DNA from: Paludibaculum sp.
GTDB taxonomy: Bacteria > Acidobacteriota > Terriglobia > Bryobacterales > Bryobacteraceae
NCBI GenBank assembly: GCA_029973955.1
Contig: JARKQJ010000075.1
Span: 1 to 64,000, forward strand
Direction: 5' to 3'
DNA: 64,000 nucleotides
Part shown: in pieces, positions 17,627 to 29,806 of the stretch
How positions within the stretch are numbered: the stretch's first letter is position 1
Layout of the letters: every line of letters starts with the position of its first letter
The notes under the pieces: model-generated
What the model saw: the letters and a program-made list of their open reading frames with translations, nothing else
What the model was told of the DNA's origin: nothing
The model's database searches: none
Program-made: the position numbers and the translations under genes

Positions 17627-18274
17627 ATGAGTGCTATCTTCTCGAAGCAGTTCGACACAAAACTGCGTCTTGCCGCCGGTGCGATCGTGTTGACGCTGGG
17701 CGCAGGCGGCGCCGTTCTCGGCTATCTTCTCCATCCGAAGCAGTTGGATACAGGGTACACGCCTGTCCAGCCGGTAGCGTACAGCCACAAGCTGCACGCC
17801 GGCAACCTGGGCCTGGACTGCCTGTACTGCCACTCGACGGTGGACAAGTCCAATTATGCGGCGGTTCCGATGACTGAGACGTGCATGAACTGCCACGTCC
17901 GGGTGAAGGAAAAGAGCCCGAAGCTGCAGATGGTGCGGGACAGCTACGCGACCGGGCAGCCGATTCCGTGGGTGAAGGTGCACCGTTTGCCTGACTACGT
18001 GTACTTCAACCACCAGGCGCACGTGAAAGTGGGCGTGAGCTGCGTGAGCTGCCACGGGCGTGTGGATCAGATGGCGGAAGTGCGGCAGGTGCAGCCGCTT
18101 TCGATGGCGTGGTGCCTGGACTGCCACCGCAATCCGGCAGCGAACATCCGGCCGGCCGAGTACGTGACGAAGCTCGACTGGAAGCCGGAAGGGGATCCGG
18201 CCGAGATCGGCGCGAAGCTGATTCAGGCCAAGGGCATCAAGCCGCCGGACAACTGTTCGGCCTGTCACCGATAG
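17627..18274 (+). CDS. actA: Alternative complex III subunit A, pentaheme cytochrome c (ActA)
   Basis: A 215-aa periplasmic cytochrome held by an N-terminal transmembrane anchor (about 13-35). There are five CxxCH heme sites: CLYCH 65-69, CMNCH 86-90, then CVSCH, CLDCH and the C-terminal CSACH. This pattern with extra histidines (YSHKLHAGN, YFNHQAHV) is that of ActA, which passes electrons out of the quinol:cytochrome c oxidoreductase. It is the first gene of the act-sco-cox operon and lies 17 bp before actB. The start has a clear ATG directly before the membrane anchor. Confidence 0.93.
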   Translation: MSAIFSKQFDTKLRLAAGAIVLTLGAGGAVLGYLLHPKQLDTGYTPVQPVAYSHKLHAGNLGLDCLYCHSTVDKSNYAAVPMTETCMNCHVRVKEKSPKLQMVRDSYATGQPIPWVKVHRLPDYVYFNHQAHVKVGVSCVSCHGRVDQMAEVRQVQPLSMAWCLDCHRNPAANIRPAEYVTKLDWKPEGDPAEIGAKLIQAKGIKPPDNCSACHR

Positions 18275-18291
18275 AACGCTGGTGCGAGACG

Positions 18292-21279
18292 ATGAACGAA
18301 CTGATTCAAATCAATCCGTCGAGCCTCACGGGCAAGAAATACTGGCGCAGCCTGGACCACCTGGCTGACACGCCGCAGTTCCGTGAGTGGGTAGCGCGCG
18401 AATTCCAGGACGGCGCGAACGAGATGATGGGCGGCTCGCGGCGGACGCTGTTGAAGCTGATGGCGGCGGGCTTCGGCCTGGCCGGCCTGACGGCATGCCG
18501 GCGCCCGGTGGAGCAGATTCTGCCGCACGCGAAGGGCGTGGAAGGGCTGGTGCACGGGCGTCCGGTGCATTACGCGACGGTGGTGCAGGTGGGCGGCGCG
18601 GCGACGGGCCTGATCGTGGAATCGAACGAGGGCCGGCCGACGAAAGTGGAAGGGAATCCGAAGCACCCCTATTCGCTGGGCGCGACGAACGCGCATCAGC
18701 AGGCGCTGGTGCTGGACCTGTACGATCCGGACCGGGCAAAGGAAGTGCAGAAGGGCGGCGTGAAGTCGTCGTGGTCTGAGTTCGGGGCGTGGTGGAAGGA
18801 AGCGAGCGGGAAGCTGGGCGACGGCGCCGGGCTGCGGGTGTTGGCGGAGCGTTCGAGCTCGCCGACGCTGGCGGCGGTGAAGGCGGAGATCGCGAAGAAG
18901 TACCCGAAGTCGGCGTGGGTCGAGTATGACTCGGTGAACTTCGACCAGGCGCTGGAAGGCGCGAAGCTGGCGTTCGGGCAGCCGCTGGCGGCCGAGTATC
19001 ACTACGACAAGGCCGACGTGGTGGTGGCGCTGGACAGCGACTTCCTGGGGCTGGACGCGCAGACAGTGCTACCGGTGAAGAAGTTCTCCGCGCGGCGGCG
19101 CGTGGAAGAGGGCCGGCCGATGAACCGGCTGTATGTGGCCGAGGCGAACTTCACGATCACGGGCGGCATGGCGGATCACAGGCTGCGGGCGCGCGTATCG
19201 GACATCGGCGCGCTGACGCTGGCGCTGGCGAAGGAACTGAACGTGAGCGGCGCCGAGCTGAAGGTGCTGGGCGGGTCAGTCGCGTCAAAGGACGCGAAGT
19301 GGATTTCGGCCGTGGCGAAGGAGCTGGCCGCGAGCAAGGGCAAGTCGATCGTCGTGGCCGGTCCGAGGCAGCCTGCGGCGGTACACGCCGTGGTGGCGCT
19401 GATCAACCAGGCTCTTGGCAACGCGGGCCAGACGGTGAGTTACCAAAAGCCGGTGGTGGAAGCGTCGGATTCGCTGGCGGGCGTGAAGCAGTTGGCGGCC
19501 GACCTGAACGGCGGCGCGGTGAAGGCACTGTTCGTGCTGGGCGGCAATCCGGTTTACAGTCTGCCGGCCGATGTGGATCTGGCGGCGGCGCTGAAGAAGG
19601 CGGAAGCCAGCGTGGTGCTGGCGGCTGACGAGAATGAGACCTGGGCGGCGGCGCCGGCGTGGCGGCTGCCCGAGGCGCATCCGTTCGAAGCGTGGGGCGA
19701 CGCGCGTGGACTGGACGGCACGGCCAGCGTGCAGCAGCCGTTGATCCAGCCGCTGTACGGCGGCAGGAGCGCGCTGGAAGTGGCGGCGCAGATCGCCGGC
19801 CTGGAGAGCACGAAGGGCTACGAGCTGGTGAAAAAGACCTGGGCGTCGCAGTGGGGCGCCGAGGCAGAGAAGAAGTGGAAGACCGCGCTGTTCGAAGGTG
19901 TGATCGAAGGTACTCAGAGCGCGGCGGTGGATGCCAAGGCCGACGCAGGCAAGGCTCTGGCGGCGGCGCAGGCCGCGCTGAAGCCGGCCACGGCGGGCCT
20001 CGAAGTGGCGTTCTATCCTTCGTCGAACACGTGGGATGGGCGGCAGGCCAACAATGCGTGGCTGCTGGAAGCGCCGGATCCGATGACGAAGCTGGTGTGG
20101 GACAACGCGGCTCTGCTGAGTCCTGCGACGGCACGCGAGCTGGGCGTGGCGCAGGGCGACATGCTGTCGATCGAAGCCGGCGGCAAAGAGATCAAGGTTC
20201 CGGCGATGGTGCTGCCGGGCCACGCGGACCGTTCGATCTCGCTGGCGCTCGGTTTCGGCCGCGCGGCCTGCGGACGCGTGGGCCAGGGTGTGGGCCACAG
20301 AGTGGAAGGGCTGCGCACGACAGCGGCTTTCTACTTCGCGGCGGCGAACGTGAAGAAGACCGGCACGCAGTATCAGCTGGTGACGACGCAGGAGCACCAT
20401 ACGCTGGTGGAGCCGATCACGGGTCTGAAGCGCAACGACATCGTGATCGAGCAGACGTATGCGGAGCTTTCGAAGGCGGGCCACGGCGAGGCAGAGCACG
20501 GGGAAGGGCATGGCGAGGGCCATGGCAACAGCCTGGATCTATTCGCCGGCTGGGATTACTCGAAGGGCTACCAGTGGGGCCTGTCGATCGACCTGAACGC
20601 GTGCATCGGCTGCAACGCCTGCATGGTGGCTTGCACGGCGGAGAACAACATTCCGGTGGTCGGCAAGGATCAGGTACGCCGCGGCCGTGAGATGCACTGG
20701 ATCCGGCTGGACCGCTACTTCACCGGCAGCGAGGAAGATCCGCAAGCCGTAATGCAGCCGATGGCATGCCAGCAGTGCGAAAAAGCACCGTGCGAATCGG
20801 TTTGCCCCGTGGCGGCCACCGCGCACAGCCCCGAAGGGCTGAACGAGATGGCGTACAACCGCTGCGTGGGCACGCGGTACTGCATGAACAACTGCCCGTA
20901 CAAGGTGCGGCGGTTCAATTTCCTGGAGTGGAACAAGAACGTTCCCGAGATCAAGAAGATGGTCTTCAACCCGGACGTCAGCGTGCGCATGCGCGGCGTC
21001 ATGGAGAAGTGCAACTACTGCCTGCAGCGCATCGAAGAGAAGCGCACGCTGGCCAAGAGCGAAGGCCGGCGGCAGATCAAGGATCTGGAGATCCTGACGG
21101 CCTGCCAGCAGGTATGCCCGGCCGATGCGATCGTCTTCGGCAACATCAACGATCCCGAGAGCCGCGTGGCGAAGCTGAAGAAGCAGCCGCGGGACTACAC
21201 GGTGGTCGAGGAACTCAACACCAAGCCGCGCACGACCTACCTGACCCGGCTGCGCAATCCCAACCCGGAGCTTGCATAA
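18292..21279 (+). CDS. actB: Alternative complex III subunit B (molybdopterin-like plus iron-sulfur, ActB)
   Basis: A 995-aa periplasmic subunit. The N-terminus (YWRSLDHLADTPQFREWV, then GGSRRTLLKLMAAGFGLAGL) is the extended Tat signal of this family. A large molybdopterin-oxidoreductase-like domain (about 90-720) has no metal-binding Cys motif near its start, as expected for ActB, where it is structural. The C-terminal part holds the iron-sulfur ferredoxin domain: CIGCNACMVAC from 771, CQQCEKAPCESVCP from 826, CVGTRYCMNNCP, CNYC from 907 and CQQVCP from 938. These supply four clusters. A His/Gly/Glu-rich linker (HGEAEHGEGHGEGHG) separates the two parts. The ATG at 18292 follows actA directly; upstream in-frame codons are inside actA. 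Confidence 0.94.
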   Translation: MNELIQINPSSLTGKKYWRSLDHLADTPQFREWVAREFQDGANEMMGGSRRTLLKLMAAGFGLAGLTACRRPVEQILPHAKGVEGLVHGRPVHYATVVQVGGAATGLIVESNEGRPTKVEGNPKHPYSLGATNAHQQALVLDLYDPDRAKEVQKGGVKSSWSEFGAWWKEASGKLGDGAGLRVLAERSSSPTLAAVKAEIAKKYPKSAWVEYDSVNFDQALEGAKLAFGQPLAAEYHYDKADVVVALDSDFLGLDAQTVLPVKKFSARRRVEEGRPMNRLYVAEANFTITGGMADHRLRARVSDIGALTLALAKELNVSGAELKVLGGSVASKDAKWISAVAKELAASKGKSIVVAGPRQPAAVHAVVALINQALGNAGQTVSYQKPVVEASDSLAGVKQLAADLNGGAVKALFVLGGNPVYSLPADVDLAAALKKAEASVVLAADENETWAAAPAWRLPEAHPFEAWGDARGLDGTASVQQPLIQPLYGGRSALEVAAQIAGLESTKGYELVKKTWASQWGAEAEKKWKTALFEGVIEGTQSAAVDAKADAGKALAAAQAALKPATAGLEVAFYPSSNTWDGRQANNAWLLEAPDPMTKLVWDNAALLSPATARELGVAQGDMLSIEAGGKEIKVPAMVLPGHADRSISLALGFGRAACGRVGQGVGHRVEGLRTTAAFYFAAANVKKTGTQYQLVTTQEHHTLVEPITGLKRNDIVIEQTYAELSKAGHGEAEHGEGHGEGHGNSLDLFAGWDYSKGYQWGLSIDLNACIGCNACMVACTAENNIPVVGKDQVRRGREMHWIRLDRYFTGSEEDPQAVMQPMACQQCEKAPCESVCPVAATAHSPEGLNEMAYNRCVGTRYCMNNCPYKVRRFNFLEWNKNVPEIKKMVFNPDVSVRMRGVMEKCNYCLQRIEEKRTLAKSEGRRQIKDLEILTACQQVCPADAIVFGNINDPESRVAKLKKQPRDYTVVEELNTKPRTTYLTRLRNPNPELA

Positions 21280-21282
21280 GAC

Positions 21283-22673
<1,391 letters not shown>

Positions 22674-22674
<1 letters not shown>

Positions 22675-23255
22675 TGGCCACCAGCCTTTTGGCCAGGCTC
22701 GGGTTACCGGGTTTCGGCAAGGAAACGCTGCCGCACTACGGCGTGATCGGCGACTTCGACACGCCGGAAGACCTGCTGCGGGCGATCCGCACGGCGCGCG
22801 CCGCCGGGTATTCGAAGATGGAAGCGTACACGCCGTTCCCGATCCACGGGATCGACGAGGCGCTGGGCGAACGCCGTTCACCGCTGGGCCGCATCGTGAT
22901 TGTCTGCGCGATGTTGGGGCTGGCCGGCGCGGTGGCGCTGCAGTGGTGGACCGGCGCGGTGGACTACAAGCTGTCCATCGCCGGCAAGCCGCTGTTCGCG
23001 CTGGAGCCGTCGGTGCCGATCATGTTCGAACTGAGCGTGCTGCTGGGCTCATTCGGCGCGGTGCTTGGCATGTTCGCCTTGAACAAACTGCCCACTTACT
23101 ACCACTCGTTTTTCAACTACACGCGGGCGGCGGGAGCCAGCAACGACCGTTTCCTGCTGGCTGTGGAAGCCACCGACGCCAAGTTCAAAGCCGAGGATGT
23201 GAAGAGATTTCTTGACTCCTGCGGCAGCCGCCACACGGAGCTGGTCGAAGCATGA
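22674..23255 (+). CDS. actD: Alternative complex III subunit D (DUF3341, ActD)
   Basis: A 193-aa membrane subunit with the DUF3341 pattern: YGVIGDFDTPEDLLRAIRTARAAGYSKMEAYTPFPIHGIDEALG, then two transmembrane hairpin helices (about 66-88 and 114-136). It closes with SNDRFLLAVEATDAKFKAEDVKRFLDSCG. ActD packs against ActC in complex III; no catalytic role is known. The start codon ATG at 22674 uses the last base of the actC stop, so the two genes are coupled. A longer upstream reading exists only inside actC. Confidence 0.93.
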
Positions 23256-23872
23256 TAACGCAATACACCCGACGCACGGCAAAACTGCTGCTGGTGGCCG
23301 GCGCGGCCATGGCCCTGGGGGCGTGCTCGAACTTTCCTTCGCGCCAGCCGCCCATCTGGGTGTGGCCGGACATGAAGAAGCAGGACAAGTATAAAGCGCA
23401 GATGTCGGCGCCGTTCTTTGCCGACGGCCGCACCAGCCGACGCCCGGTGGAAGGCACCGTGGCGCAGGAGTGGTATAAGGCCGACGAAGCCTACTCCACC
23501 GGCGTGGGCGCAGATGGCAACTACGTGGCCAAGAACCCGCTGCCTCTCGACAAGGCGACGATCGAGAAGGGCCAGGTGAAGTTCAACATCTACTGCGCGC
23601 CGTGCCATGACCGAACCGGTTCCGGCCGCGGCGTGGTGCCTGCCAAGGTGGTGTGGGTGCCGGGCAATATGCACGAGGAACGCATCGTGAATCTGGTGGA
23701 CGGCGAGCTATATCACGTGATTTCGATGGGCCGGCGCTCGATGCCCGGCTACCGCTTCCAGATCTCGGAGCAGGACCGCTGGGCGATCGTCGCTTATGTG
23801 CGGGCGCTGCAGCGCTCCTGGCGCGGCACCATGGCCGACGTTCCGGCCGAGATGCAGAGCAAGGTGAAATAG
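23252..23872 (+). CDS. actE: Alternative complex III subunit E, monoheme cytochrome c lipoprotein (ActE)
   Basis: A 206-aa lipoprotein (lipobox ALGAC ending at Cys25) with one CAPCH heme site at 115-119 and a probable axial methionine in GRRSMPGYRFQI. It is the terminal heme carrier of complex III and should hand electrons to the caa3 oxidase, either directly or through a soluble cytochrome. It overlaps actD by ATGA. The conserved GQVKFNIYCAPCHDRTGSGRG region matches ActE of other bacteria. Confidence 0.93.
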   Translation: MITQYTRRTAKLLLVAGAAMALGACSNFPSRQPPIWVWPDMKKQDKYKAQMSAPFFADGRTSRRPVEGTVAQEWYKADEAYSTGVGADGNYVAKNPLPLDKATIEKGQVKFNIYCAPCHDRTGSGRGVVPAKVVWVPGNMHEERIVNLVDGELYHVISMGRRSMPGYRFQISEQDRWAIVAYVRALQRSWRGTMADVPAEMQSKVK

Positions 23873-23874
23873 AC

Positions 23875-25074
23875 ATGGCGCATCACGAACATCAAGCCAC
23901 AGACAACTACTTCCTTTCGCCGGAGGTGTGGAGCAAGGTCCGCAACTCGCTGGTGCTGGTGGCGCTGGCCAGTTGGATCGCGCTGGGCGTGGGCTTTGCG
24001 CAGAACCGCCAGCAGTTCCACTTCTCTTACCTGGTGGGCTTCGCCTACTTCTCTTCGCTCTCGCTGGGCGCTTTGTTCTACGTGATGGTGCAGCACCTGA
24101 CGGGCAGCGCCTGGAGCGTGACGGTGCGCCGGCTGATGGAGAACATCATGCGCACGGTGCCGGTGGCGCTGCTGCTGGTGATTCCGGTGTTCCTCGGTAC
24201 GCACTACCTCTACGAGTGGACGCACCCCTCGGCTGCGCTGGACCATCTGCTTTCGAAGAAGATCGGATTCCTGAACGAGCAGTGGTTCATGATCCGCGGC
24301 GTGATCGTGATCGGACTGTGGAGCCTGCTGGCCATCCGGCTCTATGCGATCTCGCGCAAGCAGGACGACAACGGCTCCCTGGTCTACACCGCTGCCGCTG
24401 AAAAGTGGAGCGCGCCGGGCATGTTCATCCTCTTCATCACGGCCTCGCTGGCCGCGTTTGACTGGGTGATGTCGCTGGATCCCCATTGGTGGTCCACCAT
24501 GTTCGGCGTCTACTTCCTGAGCGGCGGCGCGCTGGCGTTCATCGCCGCGCTCATCGCCATCTGCCTGGCGCTGCGGTCCGCCGGTTACCTGACGAACTCC
24601 ATCCGCGACGAGCACTACCACGACCTGGGTAAGTGGCTGTTCGCGCTCACCGTATTCTGGGCCTACGTCGCGTTCTCCCAGTACATGCTGATCTGGTACG
24701 GCAACCTGCCGGAAGAGACGGTGTGGTACCAGCGCCGTCTGGTCGGATCCTGGGAAGCCTGGCGGCCGTTCCTGATCTTCGGCCACTTCCTGATTCCGTT
24801 CTTCACGCTGATGCCGCGCGCCAGCAAGCGAAACCTGAAAGTGCTCGGCTTCTTTGCCGGCTGGATGATCTTCATGCACTATTGCGACCTCTACTGGCAG
24901 ATCATGCCGGTGCTCCACGGCCAGGGCTTCACGCCGAACTGGATGGACCCGGTGGCGTTTCTGGCGGTGGGCAGCGTGTACGCCCTGGTGTTCTGGTCCG
25001 GGCTGAAGGAAAAGCCGCTGGTGCCGGTGGGCGATCCGCGGCTGGAGCAGTGCCTGGCGTTTCACAACGTCTAG
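23875..25074 (+). CDS. actF: Alternative complex III subunit F, NrfD-like membrane protein (ActF)
   Basis: A 399-aa integral membrane protein with about ten helices, related to ActC but without strong quinol-site residues. Typical blocks are HFSYLVGFAYFSSLSLGALFYVMVQHLTGSAWSVTVRR, MFILFITASLAAFDWVMSLDPHWWSTMFGVYFLSGG, and FSQYMLIWYGNLPEETVWYQRR. ActF is proposed to take part in proton movement. The ATG at 23875 lies 2 bp after the actE stop; the longer upstream reading falls within actE. The next gene follows after 24 bp. Confidence 0.92.
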   Translation: MAHHEHQATDNYFLSPEVWSKVRNSLVLVALASWIALGVGFAQNRQQFHFSYLVGFAYFSSLSLGALFYVMVQHLTGSAWSVTVRRLMENIMRTVPVALLLVIPVFLGTHYLYEWTHPSAALDHLLSKKIGFLNEQWFMIRGVIVIGLWSLLAIRLYAISRKQDDNGSLVYTAAAEKWSAPGMFILFITASLAAFDWVMSLDPHWWSTMFGVYFLSGGALAFIAALIAICLALRSAGYLTNSIRDEHYHDLGKWLFALTVFWAYVAFSQYMLIWYGNLPEETVWYQRRLVGSWEAWRPFLIFGHFLIPFFTLMPRASKRNLKVLGFFAGWMIFMHYCDLYWQIMPVLHGQGFTPNWMDPVAFLAVGSVYALVFWSGLKEKPLVPVGDPRLEQCLAFHNV

Positions 25075-25098
25075 AGGAAGGAGTGAGGATTCACTGCA

Positions 25099-25614
25099 AT
25101 GTCTGAACACAATCCTAATCTGGACGCAACGGCGCCGGACACGGCGGAGATGGTGGAGGGTGTCGATTACGACCGCCGCGAGGCGCGTTCCGGCCTGATC
25201 GCGCTCGTTTCGGCGACTGTTCTCGGCGTGCTGGTGATCTTCATCGTCGGCGTCTACTGGCTGTACGTGGTCGCTTACGAAAAGGTGGACCAGGAGGTCT
25301 ATTCCGGCGCACCGAGCAAGGAACTGCAGGCGATTCATGACAGAGAAGAGCAGAATCTTCACAGCTACGGGTTCATCGATAAGGAGAAGGGCATTGTCCG
25401 GATCCCGATCGAGCGGGCGATGGAGATCGTGGCGGCGGAATCCGCGGAAGGCAAAGTGAGCTACAACACGAAGACGTATCCGGTGAAGCAGGAACTGCCG
25501 GGCGGCGCGGCCGGCGGAGCGAATCCGCCCGCGCAGCCGGCCGGTGCTGCTGGCGCTGCCGCTGCTCCCGCTGCCGCGGCTCCCGCACCCGCGGCGGAGA
25601 AGGCGGCTCACTAG
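25099..25614 (+). CDS. Small single-pass membrane protein of the act-cox operon
   Basis: A 171-aa protein with one transmembrane helix (about 33-56, LIALVSATVLGVLVIFIVGVYWLYVV), N-terminus in the cytoplasm, and a periplasmic domain. It ends in a low-complexity Ala/Pro tail (about 133-171). GIVRIPIERAMEIVAAESAEG in the periplasmic part is a motif often seen in small proteins between actF and sco. I cannot assign a catalytic role; a structural or assembly subunit of the respiratory supercomplex is likely from its position. The start is the ATG at 25099. A weak purine-rich site precedes it. Confidence 0.75.
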   Translation: MSEHNPNLDATAPDTAEMVEGVDYDRREARSGLIALVSATVLGVLVIFIVGVYWLYVVAYEKVDQEVYSGAPSKELQAIHDREEQNLHSYGFIDKEKGIVRIPIERAMEIVAAESAEGKVSYNTKTYPVKQELPGGAAGGANPPAQPAGAAGAAAAPAAAAPAPAAEKAAH

Positions 25615-25624
25615 AAAGGAATCG

Positions 25625-26488
25625 ATGAAAAACCTCACCTCCATTTCGAACGTCATGGCCGCGGCGCTTTCGAACGTCATGGCCGCGGCGCTGCTGCTGA
25701 TGGCGGCGCCGGGCGTGCGTGCGCAGTCCGCCGACGAGCGGACGCCGCGCGAACTGGAGGGTGTGGGCATCGAGGAGCACCTGGGCGCGAAGATCGATCT
25801 GAATCTGACCTTCGTGGCCGAGGACGGCTATCCGCACGCCTTGAAGGAGTACTTCCACAAGGGCCGGCCGGTGATTCTGAACCTGGTCTACTACACTTGC
25901 CCGATGCTCTGCACGCTGGTGCTGAACGGGCAGACGGAAGCGCTGCGCAAGCTGCCGCAGACCATCGGCAAGGAGTTCGACGTGGTGACGATTTCGATCG
26001 ACCCTCGCGACGACTTCGGCATGGCGCGCACGAAAAAGGCCGCTTATCTGGAATCCTACGAGCGGCCGACCGACGGCTGGCACTTCCTCTTGGACCACGA
26101 AGGCAACGTGGCCAAACTGGCCCGGCAGATCGGGTTCAACTACAAGTTCGACAAAGTGACGGATCAATACGCCCACGCGGCCGGCATCTTCGTGCTCTCG
26201 CCCGAAGGCATGGTAAGCCGCTCTCTGTATGGGGTGAAGTTCAAGCCCCTGGACATCCGCCTGGCTCTGACGGAAGCGGCCGGGGAGCGGACCACGGTGG
26301 GCGAGAAGATCCTGTTCTACTGCTTCCACTACGATCCGGCGGCGCGCAGCTACGTGCCCTTCGCGCAGAATTTCATGCGCGCGGGCGGCCTGGCGGCGCT
26401 GACGATCTTCGGTTTTGTTCTGCTGCGTCTGTGGCGCCGTGAGCGCCGGCAATCTCACGCCAACCGGCAAATGGTGACTGCGAAATGA
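25625..26488 (+). CDS. SCO1/SenC copper chaperone
   Basis: A 287-aa Sco protein that delivers copper to the CuA site of the downstream oxidase. The thioredoxin-like domain has the copper-binding Cys92 and Cys96 in TCPMLC, with the partner His in QYAHAAGIF. Unlike the shortest Sco proteins, it has a C-terminal transmembrane helix (GGLAALTIFGFVLLRLWRR). The signal peptide contains an exact 8-residue duplication SNVMAAAL, caused by a perfect 24-bp tandem repeat at 25645-25692. The start ATG 25625 follows AAAGGAATCG; it overlaps coxB by ATGA. Confidence 0.93.
   Translation: MKNLTSISNVMAAALSNVMAAALLLMAAPGVRAQSADERTPRELEGVGIEEHLGAKIDLNLTFVAEDGYPHALKEYFHKGRPVILNLVYYTCPMLCTLVLNGQTEALRKLPQTIGKEFDVVTISIDPRDDFGMARTKKAAYLESYERPTDGWHFLLDHEGNVAKLARQIGFNYKFDKVTDQYAHAAGIFVLSPEGMVSRSLYGVKFKPLDIRLALTEAAGERTTVGEKILFYCFHYDPAARSYVPFAQNFMRAGGLAALTIFGFVLLRLWRRERRQSHANRQMVTAK
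25645..25692. repeat. Perfect 24-bp tandem duplication in the sco signal peptide
   Basis: TTCGAACGTCATGGCCGCGG plus CGCT occurs twice head to tail (25645-25668 and 25669-25692). It keeps the frame and repeats eight residues of the hydrophobic signal region. Confidence 0.95.
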
Positions 26489-27426
26489 ATTGGTTTCGAG
26501 ACTTTCTGCTGCCCCGCGGGACGGCAACTCATGCAGGTGATGTGGATGGGCTCTTCATGTTCATCATCTACCTCACCATCTTCTTCTTCTTCTTCAACGG
26601 GGCGTTGATTTTCTACGCCGTGCGGAAGTGGAAGCGCCGGTCGGATAACGATGTGACGCCTCACATCACGCACGACACACGCCTGGAACTGGTGTGGAGC
26701 CTCATCCCGCTGGCCGTGGTGATGCTCATCTTCTTCTGGGGCTTCAGCGGCTACGTGAAAGCCTGGGTGGCGCCGAACGACGCGATCGAGATCATCGTCA
26801 CGGGCAAGAAGTGGGTATGGCAGTTCGAGTATCCGGACGGCAGCCGTTCGCTGAACGATCTGCACGTGCCGGTGAACCGCCCGGTGAAGCTCATCATGCA
26901 CTCCGAAGACGTCATCCACAGCTTCTTCGTGCCGGCCTTCCGGCTGAAGCGCGACGTCATCCCGGGCCGCTACACGGAGCTGTGGTTCACGGCCACAGAG
27001 CCGGGCGTGCAGCAGGTATTCTGCGCCGAATACTGCGGCAAGGGCCACTCCGACATGCTGGCGCGCATCTTCGTGGATTCGCCGGAGCAGTATGAGACCT
27101 TCCTCAGGGAAGGCGACGAACAGGTGCGCAAGATGCCTTTGAAGGAGCTCGGCAAGCTGGTCTACGAAAACAAGGGTTGCGCCACCTGCCACTCGCTGGA
27201 CGGCACCAAGGGTCAGGGCCCGTCCTGGAAGGGCATCTGGGCGAAGACGCACAAGGGCGCCGACGGCAAGGAATACACCGTGGACGCCAACTACATCCGG
27301 CAGTCCATTCTGCAGCCTCAGGCTGTGGTGGTACAGGGTTATGAACCGATCATGCCGACGTTCCAGGGCCTGCTGCGCGAGCGCGAAATTCTGGGCGTGA
27401 TCGAGTACATCAAGTCGCTCGAGTAG
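26485..27426 (+). CDS. coxB: Cytochrome c oxidase subunit II with fused cytochrome c domain (caa3 type)
   Basis: A 313-aa subunit. Two transmembrane helices (about 22-46 and 68-92) precede the periplasmic cupredoxin domain. Its CuA ligands are His145, Cys180, Glu182, Cys184, His188 and Met191 (motif CAEYCGKGHSDM). A C-terminal cytochrome c domain (about 218-313) has CATCH at 232-236 and Met in EPIMPTF. The fused heme defines a caa3 oxidase that takes electrons from cytochrome c or directly from complex III. It overlaps sco by 4 bp and precedes coxA by 18 bp. Confidence 0.95.
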   Translation: MNWFRDFLLPRGTATHAGDVDGLFMFIIYLTIFFFFFNGALIFYAVRKWKRRSDNDVTPHITHDTRLELVWSLIPLAVVMLIFFWGFSGYVKAWVAPNDAIEIIVTGKKWVWQFEYPDGSRSLNDLHVPVNRPVKLIMHSEDVIHSFFVPAFRLKRDVIPGRYTELWFTATEPGVQQVFCAEYCGKGHSDMLARIFVDSPEQYETFLREGDEQVRKMPLKELGKLVYENKGCATCHSLDGTKGQGPSWKGIWAKTHKGADGKEYTVDANYIRQSILQPQAVVVQGYEPIMPTFQGLLREREILGVIEYIKSLE

Positions 27427-27444
27427 CAGAAGAGGATCGAATTC

Positions 27445-29094
<1,650 letters not shown>

Positions 29095-29121
29095 ATACGA
29101 GAACCCGAAGAGAAGCCGATC

Positions 29122-29790
29122 ATGAGTTCCGCAACACAAACCGCCCGCGCCGATCACGGCGAATCGAAGTTCCTGCAGCATCACTTCCGTGAGATGTCGC
29201 AGCAGTTCGAAGCCGCCAAGATCGGCATGTGGCTCTTCCTGGTCACCGAAGTGCTGCTATTTGGCGGCCTGTTCGTGGGCTATGGCATCATGCACGCCAA
29301 GCACCCTGAGGCGTTCATGGCGGCCCACCATCACCTGGACAAGGTGATGGGCGCGCTCAACACCATCGTGCTGCTGTTTTCCAGCTTCACCATGGTGATG
29401 GCCGTGTGGGCGGCGCAGACCAATCGCCGCAAGCTCACCATCCTGTTCCTCATCATCACGCTGCTCTGCGCCTGCACCTTCATGGTGGTGAAGTACTTCG
29501 AGTACAGCCACAAGTTCCACGACGGCCTGCTGCCCGGCAAGTATTACACGCACCAGGGCGACACCGTGCCGGGCCAGTTCATGTTCTTCAGCTTCTACTT
29601 CATGATGACCGGACTGCACGGCATCCACGTGCTGCTGGGCATGATAGCCATCATCTGGGTTCTGTTCCGCACCATCCGCGGCGATTTCTCGAGCGATTAC
29701 TACGCCCCCGTCGACATCACGGGCCTCTACTGGCACCTGGTAGACCTCATCTGGATCTACCTCTTCCCGCTGATGTACCTGATCTCCTGA
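29122..29790 (+). CDS. coxC: Cytochrome c oxidase subunit III
   Basis: A 222-aa membrane protein with five predicted helices: AKIGMWLFLVTEVLLFGGLFVGY, LNTIVLLFSSFTMVMAVWAA, LTILFLIITLLCACTFMVVKYFEY, FMMTGLHGIHVLLGMIAIIW and LYWHLVDLIWIYLFPLMYL. The five-helix form lacking the first two helices of the mitochondrial subunit is usual in caa3 oxidases. The conserved HGIHV and YWHLVDLIW residues are intact. It stabilises subunit I and supports O2 and proton delivery. Confidence 0.94.
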   Translation: MSSATQTARADHGESKFLQHHFREMSQQFEAAKIGMWLFLVTEVLLFGGLFVGYGIMHAKHPEAFMAAHHHLDKVMGALNTIVLLFSSFTMVMAVWAAQTNRRKLTILFLIITLLCACTFMVVKYFEYSHKFHDGLLPGKYYTHQGDTVPGQFMFFSFYFMMTGLHGIHVLLGMIAIIWVLFRTIRGDFSSDYYAPVDITGLYWHLVDLIWIYLFPLMYLIS

Positions 29791-29806
29791 GAGGCAACGA
29801 AACAAC

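Noticed and set aside
18292-21279. A true molybdenum enzyme
   Set aside because: The large domain lacks the metal-binding Cys motif and the operon is act; in ActB the domain is structural.
23794-25770. A 658-codon frame opposite actF and its neighbours
   Set aside because: It is Arg/His-rich shadow coding caused by the GC-rich sense genes, with no family resemblance.
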